A stretch of DNA of 64,000 nucleotides. It comes from an uncultured bacterium (lineage in GTDB: Bacteria > DUMJ01). The stretch covers positions 1 through 64,000 of the forward strand of contig CALGNK010000027.1 in the NCBI GenBank assembly GCA_937958695.1, given 5' to 3'. Under the pieces are notes generated by a model, which worked only from the letters and a program-made list of their open reading frames with translations, ran no database searches and was not told the origin of the DNA. Position 1 is the stretch's first letter. The number at the start of each line of letters is the position of its first letter. A program made the position numbers and the translations under genes. Below are positions 36,753 through 45,400 of this stretch, piece after piece.

Positions 36753-38061
36753 TCTCTTTAAATCTCTCTCCCCTCTCAGCATAGTTTTTAAACATATCAA
36801 AACTGGCACAAGCAGGACTAAAAAGTATACAGTCCCCCTTTTTGGCACTATCTATGGCGGTCAAGACAGCCTCTTCTAAAGAAGTATGGATAGAAAAATT
36901 CTCAATACTATTTTCTAAAAGGAGCTTTTTTAGCTTCTCCCTAGTCTCACCTATAAGACAAATATGTCTTACGTTAGTTTGTCTTAGTTCATCGATCAAC
37001 TCTGAAAAGTCCATGCCCTTATCCTGTCCACCTAAGATAAGGACTTTATTTTCATTGATACTCCTTAAAGCACTTATAGTAGCATGAGGATTAGTAGCCT
37101 TAGAATCGTCTATAAAAGTAAGTCCACCATACTCAAGAAATTTCTCTAAAGTGTGCGGATATGGACTGAAAGTCTCTATTGCTCTTATCAAATCATCCAG
37201 AGGAATACCACACAACAGCCCTATAGTGCTAGCACACATTATATTGGCAAGATTATGTTTACCTATAAGTCTTATATTATCTAATGGGATAGAAACATCA
37301 GAAAACTCTTCTATATTAAACTTTATATTTCCATCTTTTACATATACTTCGCTTTTGTCTGTATCTTCAAGAGAAAAAGATATCTTTCTACTTTTGGCAT
37401 CTCTTACCGCTTCCACAACGTTAATATCGTCTCTATTGTAAATCAGTATCTCCTCATTCCCTTGATTATAAAATATCCGCCTTTTAGCCTCTACATATTC
37501 TTCTATACTATTATGCCAATTTAAATGGTCACTTGCAATATTTAGCAATACTCCTATCTTAGGTCTAAAGAGCTTAGTTCCCTGAAGCTGAAAACTACTT
37601 ACCTCTAATACAAAATATTCAGGTCTAGAATCAATTACTTCTCCAATAAATGGAATCCCTATATTCCCAACTAACTTTACATTCTTTTTAGTGGATAAGA
37701 TGTGGGTAGTCAAAGATGTAGTAGTTGTTTTCCCATTCGTTCCTGTAATAGCTATAATGGGGACATCAGTAAGGCGGTAAGCTAATTCTATCTCACTTAT
37801 AACCTCGATACCCTTATTTCTAGCTCTTTCTAAAAATAATTCATTCCATCTTACCCCTGGACTTACAATTATAAGATCTGAATCCAATATAAATCCTTCG
37901 GTATGTCCCCCAAGTTCTACTTCTACCCCATCTGGAACAGTCAGATCTTCTTTTTTTTCTGAAAGCTTTACTCTTGCTCCTAGCCTCAATAAGGTTTTGA
38001 CACAAGCCTCACCTGTTTTTCCATAACCTATTACTGTTACACATTTACCTTTTAAATCCAT
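36721..38061 (-). CDS. murD: UDP-N-acetylmuramoylalanine-D-glutamate ligase MurD
   Basis: A 446-residue Mur ligase. N-terminal VIGYGKTGEACVKTLLRLGA, ATP loop GTNGKTTT (107-114), central LNIASDHLNWH and C-terminal FIDDSKATNPHATISAL. It adds D-Glu to UDP-MurNAc-L-Ala. ATG start overlapping the mraY stop by 17 bases. Confidence 0.96.
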   Translation of the reverse strand: MDLKGKCVTVIGYGKTGEACVKTLLRLGARVKLSEKKEDLTVPDGVEVELGGHTEGFILDSDLIIVSPGVRWNELFLERARNKGIEVISEIELAYRLTDVPIIAITGTNGKTTTTSLTTHILSTKKNVKLVGNIGIPFIGEVIDSRPEYFVLEVSSFQLQGTKLFRPKIGVLLNIASDHLNWHNSIEEYVEAKRRIFYNQGNEEILIYNRDDINVVEAVRDAKSRKISFSLEDTDKSEVYVKDGNIKFNIEEFSDVSIPLDNIRLIGKHNLANIMCASTIGLLCGIPLDDLIRAIETFSPYPHTLEKFLEYGGLTFIDDSKATNPHATISALRSINENKVLILGGQDKGMDFSELIDELRQTNVRHICLIGETREKLKKLLLENSIENFSIHTSLEEAVLTAIDSAKKGDCILFSPACASFDMFKNYAERGERFKEIVYIWKSSKV

Positions 38062-38992
38062 TTATAAATACCCCCATAATACCAGCTAACAGAGTTAATA
38101 AGGAGAACCTTGTAACAACCTGTGGTTCGCTCCATCCTGAAAGCTCAAAATGATGATGAAGAGGGCTCATCTTAAATATTCTCTTTCCAGTAAGCTTAAA
38201 GTATGATACCTGAAGTATTACGGAGAGATTCTCAAGTATAAATATAATGCCTAGTATAATAATAAACCATTCTTTACCAAGCGCTACTCCTATCCCAGCC
38301 ACGCTAGCTCCAAGGGATAAAGAACCTATATCGCCCATAATAAGCCTAGCTGGATGGGCATTATAGAAGAGAAATACTAGTAAGCCTCCAAGAATGGCTA
38401 AAGAGAACGCTATTACATTGAAATCCTTAAAAATCAGTAAAACAAAAAATAGCAAGATAGTTATAATAGTTCCAGCTAAACCATCTACCCCATCTGTAAA
38501 GTTTACTCCGTTTGCTATACCCACTATAAATACCGTTTCCAATAGATACTGCCAAAAGGTATCACCTGAGCGAAAGATAAGAAAGTCTCCCTTTAACTCA
38601 AAGATACCAAACCTTCTAATCATCCAGAGCCAAAAGAGTGTAATGGTACATTCTGCTATAAACTTGTACCTACCCTTCAATGGTTGGGATGACCTTCTCT
38701 TTATCCCTGCATAGTCATCTATCCCGCCTATAACTGCGTAACCCGTTATTAAGGATAGTAGAGCCATTATTTCTCGTGTGGGGTATAGAATCAATAGTGT
38801 CAGTAAAGTACTTAAGAATATGACAAGTCCACCCATAGTTGGAGTCCCTTCTTTAGTTAAATGCGACTTAGGACCATAATCCCTTACATGTTTAGGAAGC
38901 AGAGACCTAAAATACTTTAAATAGAGCTTAAATCCAACTATACTAAGAGTTAGCGAAAGAAAAAGGGTAAATATACATCTAGTGCTTATCAT
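38045..38992 (-). CDS. mraY: Phospho-MurNAc-pentapeptide translocase MraY
   Basis: A 315-residue, ten-helix enzyme making lipid I. Signature segments: KEGTPTMGGLVIFLS, GGIDDYAGIKRRSS, GVNFTDGVDGLAG and MSPLHHHFELSGW. It follows murE directly, overlapping by 14 bases; murF, which usually sits between them, is missing. Confidence 0.96.
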   Translation of the reverse strand: MISTRCIFTLFLSLTLSIVGFKLYLKYFRSLLPKHVRDYGPKSHLTKEGTPTMGGLVIFLSTLLTLLILYPTREIMALLSLITGYAVIGGIDDYAGIKRRSSQPLKGRYKFIAECTITLFWLWMIRRFGIFELKGDFLIFRSGDTFWQYLLETVFIVGIANGVNFTDGVDGLAGTIITILLFFVLLIFKDFNVIAFSLAILGGLLVFLFYNAHPARLIMGDIGSLSLGASVAGIGVALGKEWFIIILGIIFILENLSVILQVSYFKLTGKRIFKMSPLHHHFELSGWSEPQVVTRFSLLTLLAGIMGVFINGFKR

Positions 38993-40451
38993 TTATCCTC
39001 CTCTTAATAGCTTCTAAAGCCACCTCTCTATCATCAAAGTGGATAGTTATATCTTTAAATATCTGATATGTCTCGTGTCCTTTACCAGCTATTACTACAA
39101 TATCTCCAGGCTCTGCCATATTAATAGCACAATTAATTGCCTCTTTCCTATCCTCTTGTATGATATAGTTATCCTTCTCTACTCCACTAATTATATCTTC
39201 TATGATCTTTGCAGGGTCTTCACTGCGGGGATTATCAGAGGTAATGATAGCAAAATCGGATAACCTAGTTGCTATATCTCCCATAATAGGTCTCTTAGTC
39301 TTATCCCTATCTCCTCCACATCCAAATACAACTATGACTCTTCTCCCCAAAGACTTAGCTACTTTAAGAACCCTCTCTAGTGCATCTGGAGTATGGGCAT
39401 AATCTACTAAAACCTGAAATTGCTGTCCCAAATCTATGCGTTCTAACCTACCCCTTACAGGGTTAAATTCACAAACAGTTCTTAGTACCGTATTCATAGG
39501 AATTCCTACTTTATAGGAGTAACCAATAGCTGAAAGGATGTTATATACATTTATCTCTCCTAAAAGCTTAGACTTTACCTTAAAATGTTCACCTTCTAGA
39601 ATAAGATCAAAAGACAAACCATCTTTAGACACCTCTATATTTTTAGCAGTTATTAGAGCAGGTTCTCTTATACCATAAGTAATAGGATGCTTATCCCGGA
39701 ATTCTTCAACTAATCTCTTACCATATGGATCATCAACATTTATTACCATAATACCATTTTCTTCCTTTGAAACCATTTCAAATAGACGTCTTTTAGCACT
39801 AAAATATGATTCCATATCCTTATGAAAGTCTAGATGATCTTGGGTAAGATTGGTAAAGACACCTCCCTCAAAATAGACCGCATCCACTCTATGTTGAACA
39901 AGGGCATGAGAGGATATCTCCATCACAATCCTTTCTATACCTAATGTTCTAGCCTTATCATATAGTTTAGCCAAGAGTAATTGTTCAGGAGTTGTAAAAT
40001 TGGTAGGAAGATCCTCATCATATAGTCTAGCGCCTAGAGTACCTATTATGCCAATCTTCTCTCCATTAGCCTCTAAGATCTTGCCAATAAGATTTACGGT
40101 AGTAGTTTTACCATTGGTACCAGTAACACCGACAGTCTTTATGAGCCTAAACGGATTTCCATAGAAATTACTGCTTATAAAGGCGTATGCCTTCTTACTG
40201 TCTGAAACCCTTATATAAGGAAAATTTCCTGTCAATTCTTCTTCTCCTACTGTTACTATTGCCCCATTTGCAATAGCCTCTTCTATAAAGGAATGACCAT
40301 CAAATTTCTCTCCTTTTAATGCTATAAACATATAATTTTTCTTAATATCCTTAGAATTACTACTAATACCTTCTATCTCTGTCCCATCTAGACTCTCTAT
40401 ATTTCTAATATCTACTATTTCCACATTCTCTATTAACTTTACTAGCTTCAT
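38979..40451 (-). CDS. murE: UDP-MurNAc-tripeptide synthetase MurE (meso-DAP type)
   Basis: A 490-residue Mur ligase adding the third residue of the stem peptide. ATP loop GTNGKTTT (111-118), VDYAHTPDALERVL, and DNPRSEDP near the C-terminus. The DNPR motif selects meso-diaminopimelate over lysine, so the organism's peptidoglycan should be DAP-type. There is no fused MurF domain. ATG overlaps the ftsI stop by four bases. Confidence 0.95.
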   Translation of the reverse strand: MKLVKLIENVEIVDIRNIESLDGTEIEGISSNSKDIKKNYMFIALKGEKFDGHSFIEEAIANGAIVTVGEEELTGNFPYIRVSDSKKAYAFISSNFYGNPFRLIKTVGVTGTNGKTTTVNLIGKILEANGEKIGIIGTLGARLYDEDLPTNFTTPEQLLLAKLYDKARTLGIERIVMEISSHALVQHRVDAVYFEGGVFTNLTQDHLDFHKDMESYFSAKRRLFEMVSKEENGIMVINVDDPYGKRLVEEFRDKHPITYGIREPALITAKNIEVSKDGLSFDLILEGEHFKVKSKLLGEINVYNILSAIGYSYKVGIPMNTVLRTVCEFNPVRGRLERIDLGQQFQVLVDYAHTPDALERVLKVAKSLGRRVIVVFGCGGDRDKTKRPIMGDIATRLSDFAIITSDNPRSEDPAKIIEDIISGVEKDNYIIQEDRKEAINCAINMAEPGDIVVIAGKGHETYQIFKDITIHFDDREVALEAIKRRINDKH

Positions 40452-41953
40452 AGCCTCTCTCCTTTTAACTGTTCATCATATAACAATATCTCAGCTATCT
40501 CTTTAAACAACGGGGCTGCTGTATCAGAAGCCCACTTACTTACTTTTGGCTCATCCAATATCACACCAATTATATATCTAGGAGAATAGGCTGGTAAATA
40601 CCCCACAAAAGAAACGATATGTCTATCCATAGAATAACATCCATCTATGACCTTCTGCGCAGTTCCAGTTTTACCTGCTATTTCTACCCCTTCTATTTTT
40701 GCTTTCTTACCAGTTCCATTCTCTACAACATTTACCAACATATCGGTTATCTTTCTTGAGGTTTCAGAAGATATAACTTGGTTCAAACAATTATTACTGG
40801 ACGTGGACTTAACGATTGTTGGTTTCACTATATATCCTCCATTTGCTATTGGAGCATAACTGGAAACTAACTGTAGAGCATTTACAGCTATCCCCTGACC
40901 AAAGCTATTCTGAGTAAGAGAAATGACATCTTTCCTGAGAGGAAGCATTCCGGATGTTTCACCAGCTATCTCTATGCCCAAGGGAGAGCCAAAACCAAAC
41001 GAGGTAATATATCTATAGAAGATTTCTGTACCTATCTTCATCCCAACCTGAGCCATACCTATATTTGAAGAAACCTTGATGATCTCTTTCAGGGTCATAT
41101 CATAAGACTCTACCTCATGAGGAGCATCTTTTATAGAAACTCCTTTAATTACAAAAGGTGGCTTACAGTTAAACTTTTCCTCTTCACCGACACACCTCTC
41201 CTCTAGGGCAATGGCAGCTACTACTGGTTTAAATGTCGAACCTGGCTCAAATATATCTTGGATAGCAAAATTTTTAGTCTGAGGAAAGTTTACCATTGCC
41301 AAGACTTCTCCAGTCCATGGAGACATAACTATAACAATAGCCTTATCAAATTTAAGGGATTCCTGACTATCCTCTAGTAGACCATATATCTTCGTCTGTA
41401 ATATACTATCTATGCTGAGATAGATATCTTTTCCTCCCTTTAATATGTTATCTAGGGCTAGCTCTACTCCACTTAAGCCATTATTATCAATATCAACGGT
41501 TCCTATAATCTCTCTTATATCATTACTTAGACATACACGTTTATACTCTTCCTTCATAAAAAGCGCCCTTCTATTCAAAGATAAAAGCCTATTAGCAGTT
41601 TCTAAGTCCAACTTTCTCTCTATCCAAACAAATCTCAATTTCTCTTTTAATCTATCTATATAAACTTTAGGATCTTTATTTAATATACTTCCTATCTTAT
41701 TGCCTAGTGTTACTGGATCATCCACCATATAAGGATCTGCAAATATAGAATATCTCACTTCATTCATCACTATAACCTTGCCATTTCTATCATATATCCT
41801 TCCCCTTTCTACCTGAGTCTCCTCTGGTAGACATTCAAGTCCTAGCCTCAATCTCCAAATTACATGCCAGTAGAATAGCCCCAAACTTTCTATAATAAAA
41901 AACCCTATAAAAACTCCAATTAAGAACTTAACCCTACTAGTCCTCAATGCCAA
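40448..41953 (-). CDS. ftsI: Division transpeptidase FtsI/PBP3
   Basis: A 501-residue class B penicillin-binding protein. Membrane anchor about 10-28, then VERGRIYDRNGKVI (dimerisation start). Transpeptidase motifs are STFK (239-242), SSN (295-297) and KTGTAQK (about 430). No PASTA domains, and it is shorter than typical FtsI (about 580). The start is TTG 41953; another TTG at 41947 is possible. Crosslinks septal peptidoglycan with FtsW. Confidence 0.93.
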   Translation of the reverse strand: MALRTSRVKFLIGVFIGFFIIESLGLFYWHVIWRLRLGLECLPEETQVERGRIYDRNGKVIVMNEVRYSIFADPYMVDDPVTLGNKIGSILNKDPKVYIDRLKEKLRFVWIERKLDLETANRLLSLNRRALFMKEEYKRVCLSNDIREIIGTVDIDNNGLSGVELALDNILKGGKDIYLSIDSILQTKIYGLLEDSQESLKFDKAIVIVMSPWTGEVLAMVNFPQTKNFAIQDIFEPGSTFKPVVAAIALEERCVGEEEKFNCKPPFVIKGVSIKDAPHEVESYDMTLKEIIKVSSNIGMAQVGMKIGTEIFYRYITSFGFGSPLGIEIAGETSGMLPLRKDVISLTQNSFGQGIAVNALQLVSSYAPIANGGYIVKPTIVKSTSSNNCLNQVISSETSRKITDMLVNVVENGTGKKAKIEGVEIAGKTGTAQKVIDGCYSMDRHIVSFVGYLPAYSPRYIIGVILDEPKVSKWASDTAAPLFKEIAEILLYDEQLKGERL

Positions 41954-42312
41954 TCTTCAGGTAGTATAAGAACTCTATCGCTAGGTTGTAGATTTAGTCT
42001 CTTTCCTTCTTCTTTGAGTCGAAAAGGAGAAGTCAGTCTTTCTACTTCTAATTTCAGGACTTCGTTCTTGATTGAAAGATTATCTATCGCCTCTTCTAGA
42101 GACCTTATCTCTTCTCTGTAAGATACAAGTCCATTATAGAGCCTTACCTGCAATAAACCTAAGGTAAGTATGCTAGTAAGTAATAGGACTAGAATAAAGG
42201 ATGATCTTGCCCAAGGATATGTAGCCTTTTTTGGAATAATAAGCTGATGTTCCTGGGCTTTTTCTAATACTACATCTACATATAAGCTCTTTCTAGCTAA
42301 AACTTTACTCAT
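41944..42312 (-). CDS. ftsL: FtsL-like cell division protein
   Basis: A 122-residue bitopic protein: a basic cytoplasmic N-terminus, one helix (about 34-52) and a coiled coil (SLEEAIDNLSIKNEVLKLEV) ending with a segment containing PEDW. Sequence conservation is low; the call rests on topology, length and position between rsmH and ftsI. FtsL bridges FtsQ and the FtsWI synthase. Confidence 0.8.
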   Translation of the reverse strand: MSKVLARKSLYVDVVLEKAQEHQLIIPKKATYPWARSSFILVLLLTSILTLGLLQVRLYNGLVSYREEIRSLEEAIDNLSIKNEVLKLEVERLTSPFRLKEEGKRLNLQPSDRVLILPEDWH

Positions 42313-43190
42313 AACTTCTCTAACCCCCTAAGTCTAGCGCTTCTTGCTCGCCTATTATTCAATATCTCTTCTCTACTTGGTTTTATGACAGATTTGGTAA
42401 TAATTCTCTCTCTACTTTCCCTAAAAAAGTTCTTTACAATTCTATCTTCTAAAGAATGGTAGGAAATAACACATAACCTTCCTTTTGATTTTAAAAGGGA
42501 TAATGCCTGAATAAGAGCCTTCTTCAAATTTCCCAATTCATCATTTATATATATTCTCAAAGCCATGAACGCTCTAGTAGCAGGATGTATTTTCCCTCTT
42601 CGCTTAACTACAGAACTAATTATCTCTGCTAATTCCTTAGTTGAAGATATCTCTTTCTTTTTTCTATATGCAACGATAGCATCTGCTATCTTATGGGCAA
42701 AAGGCTCCTCACCAAGATTTCTAAAGATACTCTCTAATTCTTCTAAAGAAAAGGTATTAATAACCTGATGAGCTGTTAAAGAGATATCAGGATCCATCCT
42801 CATATCTAATGGACCATCATTACTAAAACTGAAACCTCGCTCTGAATTTTCTAATTGTATAGAAGATATACCCAAATCAAAGAGAATCCCATCAAATCTT
42901 TCTATCCCTGTTTTAGAGATAAGTTCTGAAAGATTAGCGAAATTTCCCAGAATAAGGGTAAATCTTCCTTTATACTCAGAGAGGACATTCTCCGCTTCAC
43001 TTATAGCTATAGGATCCCTATCTATACCTACTAGATAACCATTAGGACTACTATGCTTTAGAATAGCCAGACTATGTCCTCCACCACCTAAGGTACAATC
43101 TAAATAAAAGCCTCCTGGTTTTACATCCATCAATTTTATCACTTCTTCTACCATTACAGGTTTATGGAGAAGTTTAGATTCCAATAGCAT
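42309..43190 (-). CDS. rsmH: 16S rRNA m4C1402 methyltransferase RsmH (MraW)
   Basis: A 293-residue SAM methyltransferase. It shows HKPVMVEEVIKLM, the SAM loop DCTLGGGGHSLAIL, FDLGISSIQLENSERGFSF and VISYHSLEDRIVKNFF. It methylates N4 of C1402 in 16S rRNA. ATG overlaps mraZ by 17 bases, the standard dcw order. Confidence 0.96.
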   Translation of the reverse strand: MLLESKLLHKPVMVEEVIKLMDVKPGGFYLDCTLGGGGHSLAILKHSSPNGYLVGIDRDPIAISEAENVLSEYKGRFTLILGNFANLSELISKTGIERFDGILFDLGISSIQLENSERGFSFSNDGPLDMRMDPDISLTAHQVINTFSLEELESIFRNLGEEPFAHKIADAIVAYRKKKEISSTKELAEIISSVVKRRGKIHPATRAFMALRIYINDELGNLKKALIQALSLLKSKGRLCVISYHSLEDRIVKNFFRESRERIITKSVIKPSREEILNNRRARSARLRGLEKL

Positions 43191-43608
43191 TTATAGCATC
43201 TCCCATGCCCTTATAGAATTCTCTTGGGTCACCCAAATATTTGTCCCACAATTCGGCACTCCATACTTCTAGCCTATTAGAAACACCAATAATTACTACT
43301 TCCTTCTCTATCCTTGCATATTCTCGAAGATTTTTAGGTATAAGCAGTCTCCCCTGCGTATCTAATTCATCCTGAACAGCTCCTGAATACCAAAACCTCA
43401 TAAATTTAAGGATATTGGGATTTGTTAAAGGTAAATTCCTCAGTTTTTCATCTATCCTATTCCACTCTGCCAAAGAAAAGATAAAGAGCGCATTATCAAA
43501 CCCTCTAGTTATATAAAGGCCATCCTTCAATAGAGGTCTATATCTAGAAGGAATTACAATCCTCCCTTTTTCATCTAAAGTATGTCTTACTTCCCCTGAA
43601 AATGTCAT
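43174..43608 (-). CDS. mraZ: Transcriptional regulator MraZ
   Basis: A 144-residue protein with two AbrB-like swapped-hairpin repeats: GEVRHTLDEKGRIVIPSRYR and later DTQGRLLIPKNLREYA. MraZ binds repeats upstream of its own gene and controls the dcw cluster. I start at ATG 43608 (MTFSGEV, the family N-terminus) rather than GTG 43635, because the nine extra codons coincide with the GTGG operator repeats. It is the first gene of the 34.5-kb block. Confidence 0.95.
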   Translation of the reverse strand: MTFSGEVRHTLDEKGRIVIPSRYRPLLKDGLYITRGFDNALFIFSLAEWNRIDEKLRNLPLTNPNILKFMRFWYSGAVQDELDTQGRLLIPKNLREYARIEKEVVIIGVSNRLEVWSAELWDKYLGDPREFYKGMGDAINAIGI

Positions 43609-43611
43609 CCC

Positions 43612-43635
43612 CCACTTCTCTCCACTTTGAACCAC
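43612..43635 (-). promoter_or_regulatory. Predicted MraZ operator: three GTGG boxes at 10-bp spacing
   Basis: Reading the minus strand just before the mraZ ATG, GTGG occurs three times at exact 10-base steps (starting at 43635, 43625 and 43615), as GTGGT, GTGGA and GTGGG. MraZ in E. coli binds TGGGN repeats at 10-bp steps, and the Mycoplasma protein binds AAAGTG-type repeats at the same period. The boxes lie just downstream of the predicted transcription start, so binding would probably repress. Confidence 0.75.
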
Positions 43636-43644
43636 CTTTTTCTT

Positions 43645-43673
43645 ATGTTACTACTTATGTGTCAAAATTTCAA
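43645..43673 (-). promoter_or_regulatory. Promoter for mraZ and the division/shape block
   Basis: On the minus strand TTGAAA (43668-43673) and TAACAT (43645-43650) are separated by 17 bases. Transcription would begin near 43638, just before the MraZ boxes. The -10 matches the consensus at four of six positions. Confidence 0.55.
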
Positions 43674-43700
43674 TAGGGGTAAACTCTGAAATATTTATGT

Positions 43701-43706
43701 TATAAT
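43701..43706 (+). promoter_or_regulatory. -10 element for mrp-hslO
   Basis: A perfect TATAAT sits 42 bases before the mrp ATG, divergent from the mraZ promoter. No convincing -35 box is seen at 16-18 bases upstream. The two promoters share a gap of about 140 bases, so MraZ or another regulator could affect both. Confidence 0.5.
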
Positions 43707-43747
43707 AGTTCTGTTGGATGTTTAGAAAGAAGATTGGAGGAACTTTA

Positions 43748-44521
43748 ATGAATGAAAACATAAAACACAAGATTATAGTACTTAGTGGAAAAGGTGGCGT
43801 AGGGAAAAGTACTGTAGCGGTAAATATAGCAGTAGGGTTGGCTCTAAACGGTTTAGAAGTAGGGCTGATGGATATAGATATACATGGGCCTAATGTCCCA
43901 AAGATGCTAGGGATAGAAGGTGCTAAGATTCAAAGTAAGGATGGCAAGATTGTTCCAATAAATTATGGGGAAAACTTAAAGGTTATATCTATAGGGTTTC
44001 TTTTACCAAAACAGGACGATCCAATAATATGGAGAGGTCCATTAAAGACAAATCTGATAAGACAGTTTATAGAGCAGACAGACTGGGGAAATTTAGACTA
44101 TCTCATTATAGACTCTCCTCCTGGGACTGGGGACGAACCTTTATCTGTAATACAGCTGTTCAAAGGTTTAGATGGAGCGATAATAGTTACAACTCCACAA
44201 GAAGTTTCGCTCCAAGATGCAAGAAAAGCCATAAACTTTGCTAAAGCGTTGAATATACCGATCTTGGGAATGTTAGAAAATATGAGCGGATTTATCTGTC
44301 CAAATTGCGGAACAATCACTGAGATATTTAAGTCTGGCGGAGGAGAAAGAACTGCTCAAGAGATGAATGTTCCCTTTTTGGGTAAAATCCCTATAGAGCC
44401 TAATATTGCAATATCTTCTGATGAAGGAAAGCCTTACATCTACTTTTACAGTCGTATGAAATCTTCAAATATATTTGAAGAGATTATTAATAAGATAAGA
44501 AATAACTTAGAGGCAAGATAG
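43748..44521 (+). CDS. mrp: Mrp/ApbC (NBP35-type) iron-sulfur carrier ATPase
   Basis: A 257-residue P-loop ATPase with the deviant Walker A SGKGGVGKST, then DIDIHGPNVPKMLG and DSPPGTGDE, and the CxxC pair in GFICPNCG that binds a bridging 4Fe-4S cluster. It transfers clusters to apo-proteins. I choose ATG 43748, preceded by GGAGG (43736-43740), over ATG 43718, which lies only 12 bases past the -10 box. There is no N-terminal DUF59 domain. Confidence 0.92.
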   Translation: MNENIKHKIIVLSGKGGVGKSTVAVNIAVGLALNGLEVGLMDIDIHGPNVPKMLGIEGAKIQSKDGKIVPINYGENLKVISIGFLLPKQDDPIIWRGPLKTNLIRQFIEQTDWGNLDYLIIDSPPGTGDEPLSVIQLFKGLDGAIIVTTPQEVSLQDARKAINFAKALNIPILGMLENMSGFICPNCGTITEIFKSGGGERTAQEMNVPFLGKIPIEPNIAISSDEGKPYIYFYSRMKSSNIFEEIINKIRNNLEAR

Positions 44522-44524
44522 AAA

Positions 44525-45400
44525 ATGGAAGATTACTTAGTAAAGGCTGCATCTAATGATTTATCCTTTACAGTAAGTATAGCCATAACTACAGAACTTG
44601 TAGAAAAAGCCCGAGAGGTCCATGAGACTAGTAAACTAGCTACAGCTGCATTGGGAAGAGCCTTAAGTCTTGTTGGAATAATGGGAACAGAGTTAGAGGG
44701 CAAACAAACAGTGAGTCTTCAAATCATATCCAATGGACCACTAAAGGGGCTATTTGTTCAATCTGACGCAAGTGGAAACGTTAGGGGATATATAAAGAAT
44801 CCATATATAGAACTGCCACCAAACGAGATAGGTAATATTGACGTAGAAAGCGGAATAGGGAAATCAGGTTATCTATATATAGTAAAAGATTTAGGATTTG
44901 GAAGTCCATACATAGGTATCACTCCTCTTATAAAAGGCGGTATAGCAACAGATTTAGCTCATTACTTTTATACATCAGAGCAGACACCTTCAGTAGTAGC
45001 AGCTGGAGCCTATATAGGACCTAGCGGCAGGGTTGAAGCTTCAGGAGGAATGATTGGACGTATACTACCAGGGACAGCAATAGATAAAATAGAATTATTA
45101 GAGAAAAGGTTAGAAAAACTTCCTCCGTTAAGCGAACTCATACGGGAGTTTGAATCTATAGAATCAATATTGAAGATAATCTTTGAAGATATACCCTATA
45201 TAATACTGGAGAAGAGAAGTATAAGGTATCACTGTCCCTGTTCTAGGGAACGAGCTAAGACTACACTAATACTTTTAGGAAAAGATGAACTTTCCTCTAT
45301 AATAGAAGAAGGCTCTGCAGAGGTAACCTGTGTTTTCTGCGGAAGAAGATACTATTTTGATAAAGAGGAATTAGAAGAGATATTAGCATCTATCGAGTAA
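44525..45400 (+). CDS. hslO: Redox-regulated chaperone Hsp33
   Basis: A 291-residue chaperone. The N-terminal substrate-binding domain is followed by the C-terminal zinc redox switch with four cysteines: CPC (in YHCPCSRER) and CVFC (in VTCVFCGRRYYF). On oxidation the switch opens and the chaperone becomes active. It forms an operon with mrp, three bases apart. Its 3' end overlaps the convergent fusion gene by 11 bases. Confidence 0.95.
   Translation: MEDYLVKAASNDLSFTVSIAITTELVEKAREVHETSKLATAALGRALSLVGIMGTELEGKQTVSLQIISNGPLKGLFVQSDASGNVRGYIKNPYIELPPNEIGNIDVESGIGKSGYLYIVKDLGFGSPYIGITPLIKGGIATDLAHYFYTSEQTPSVVAAGAYIGPSGRVEASGGMIGRILPGTAIDKIELLEKRLEKLPPLSELIREFESIESILKIIFEDIPYIILEKRSIRYHCPCSRERAKTTLILLGKDELSSIIEEGSAEVTCVFCGRRYYFDKEELEEILASIE

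Noticed and set aside
36753-36848. Longer ftsW from GTG 36848
   Set aside because: It would overlap murD by 128 bases; the hydrophobic residues come from reading murD codons in another frame.
43609-43635. mraZ start at GTG 43635
   Set aside because: These codons are the GTGG operator repeats, and the family N-terminus begins at ATG 43608.
43718-43747. mrp start at ATG 43718
   Set aside because: It is 12 bases from the -10 box, while ATG 43748 has a GGAGG ribosome site.
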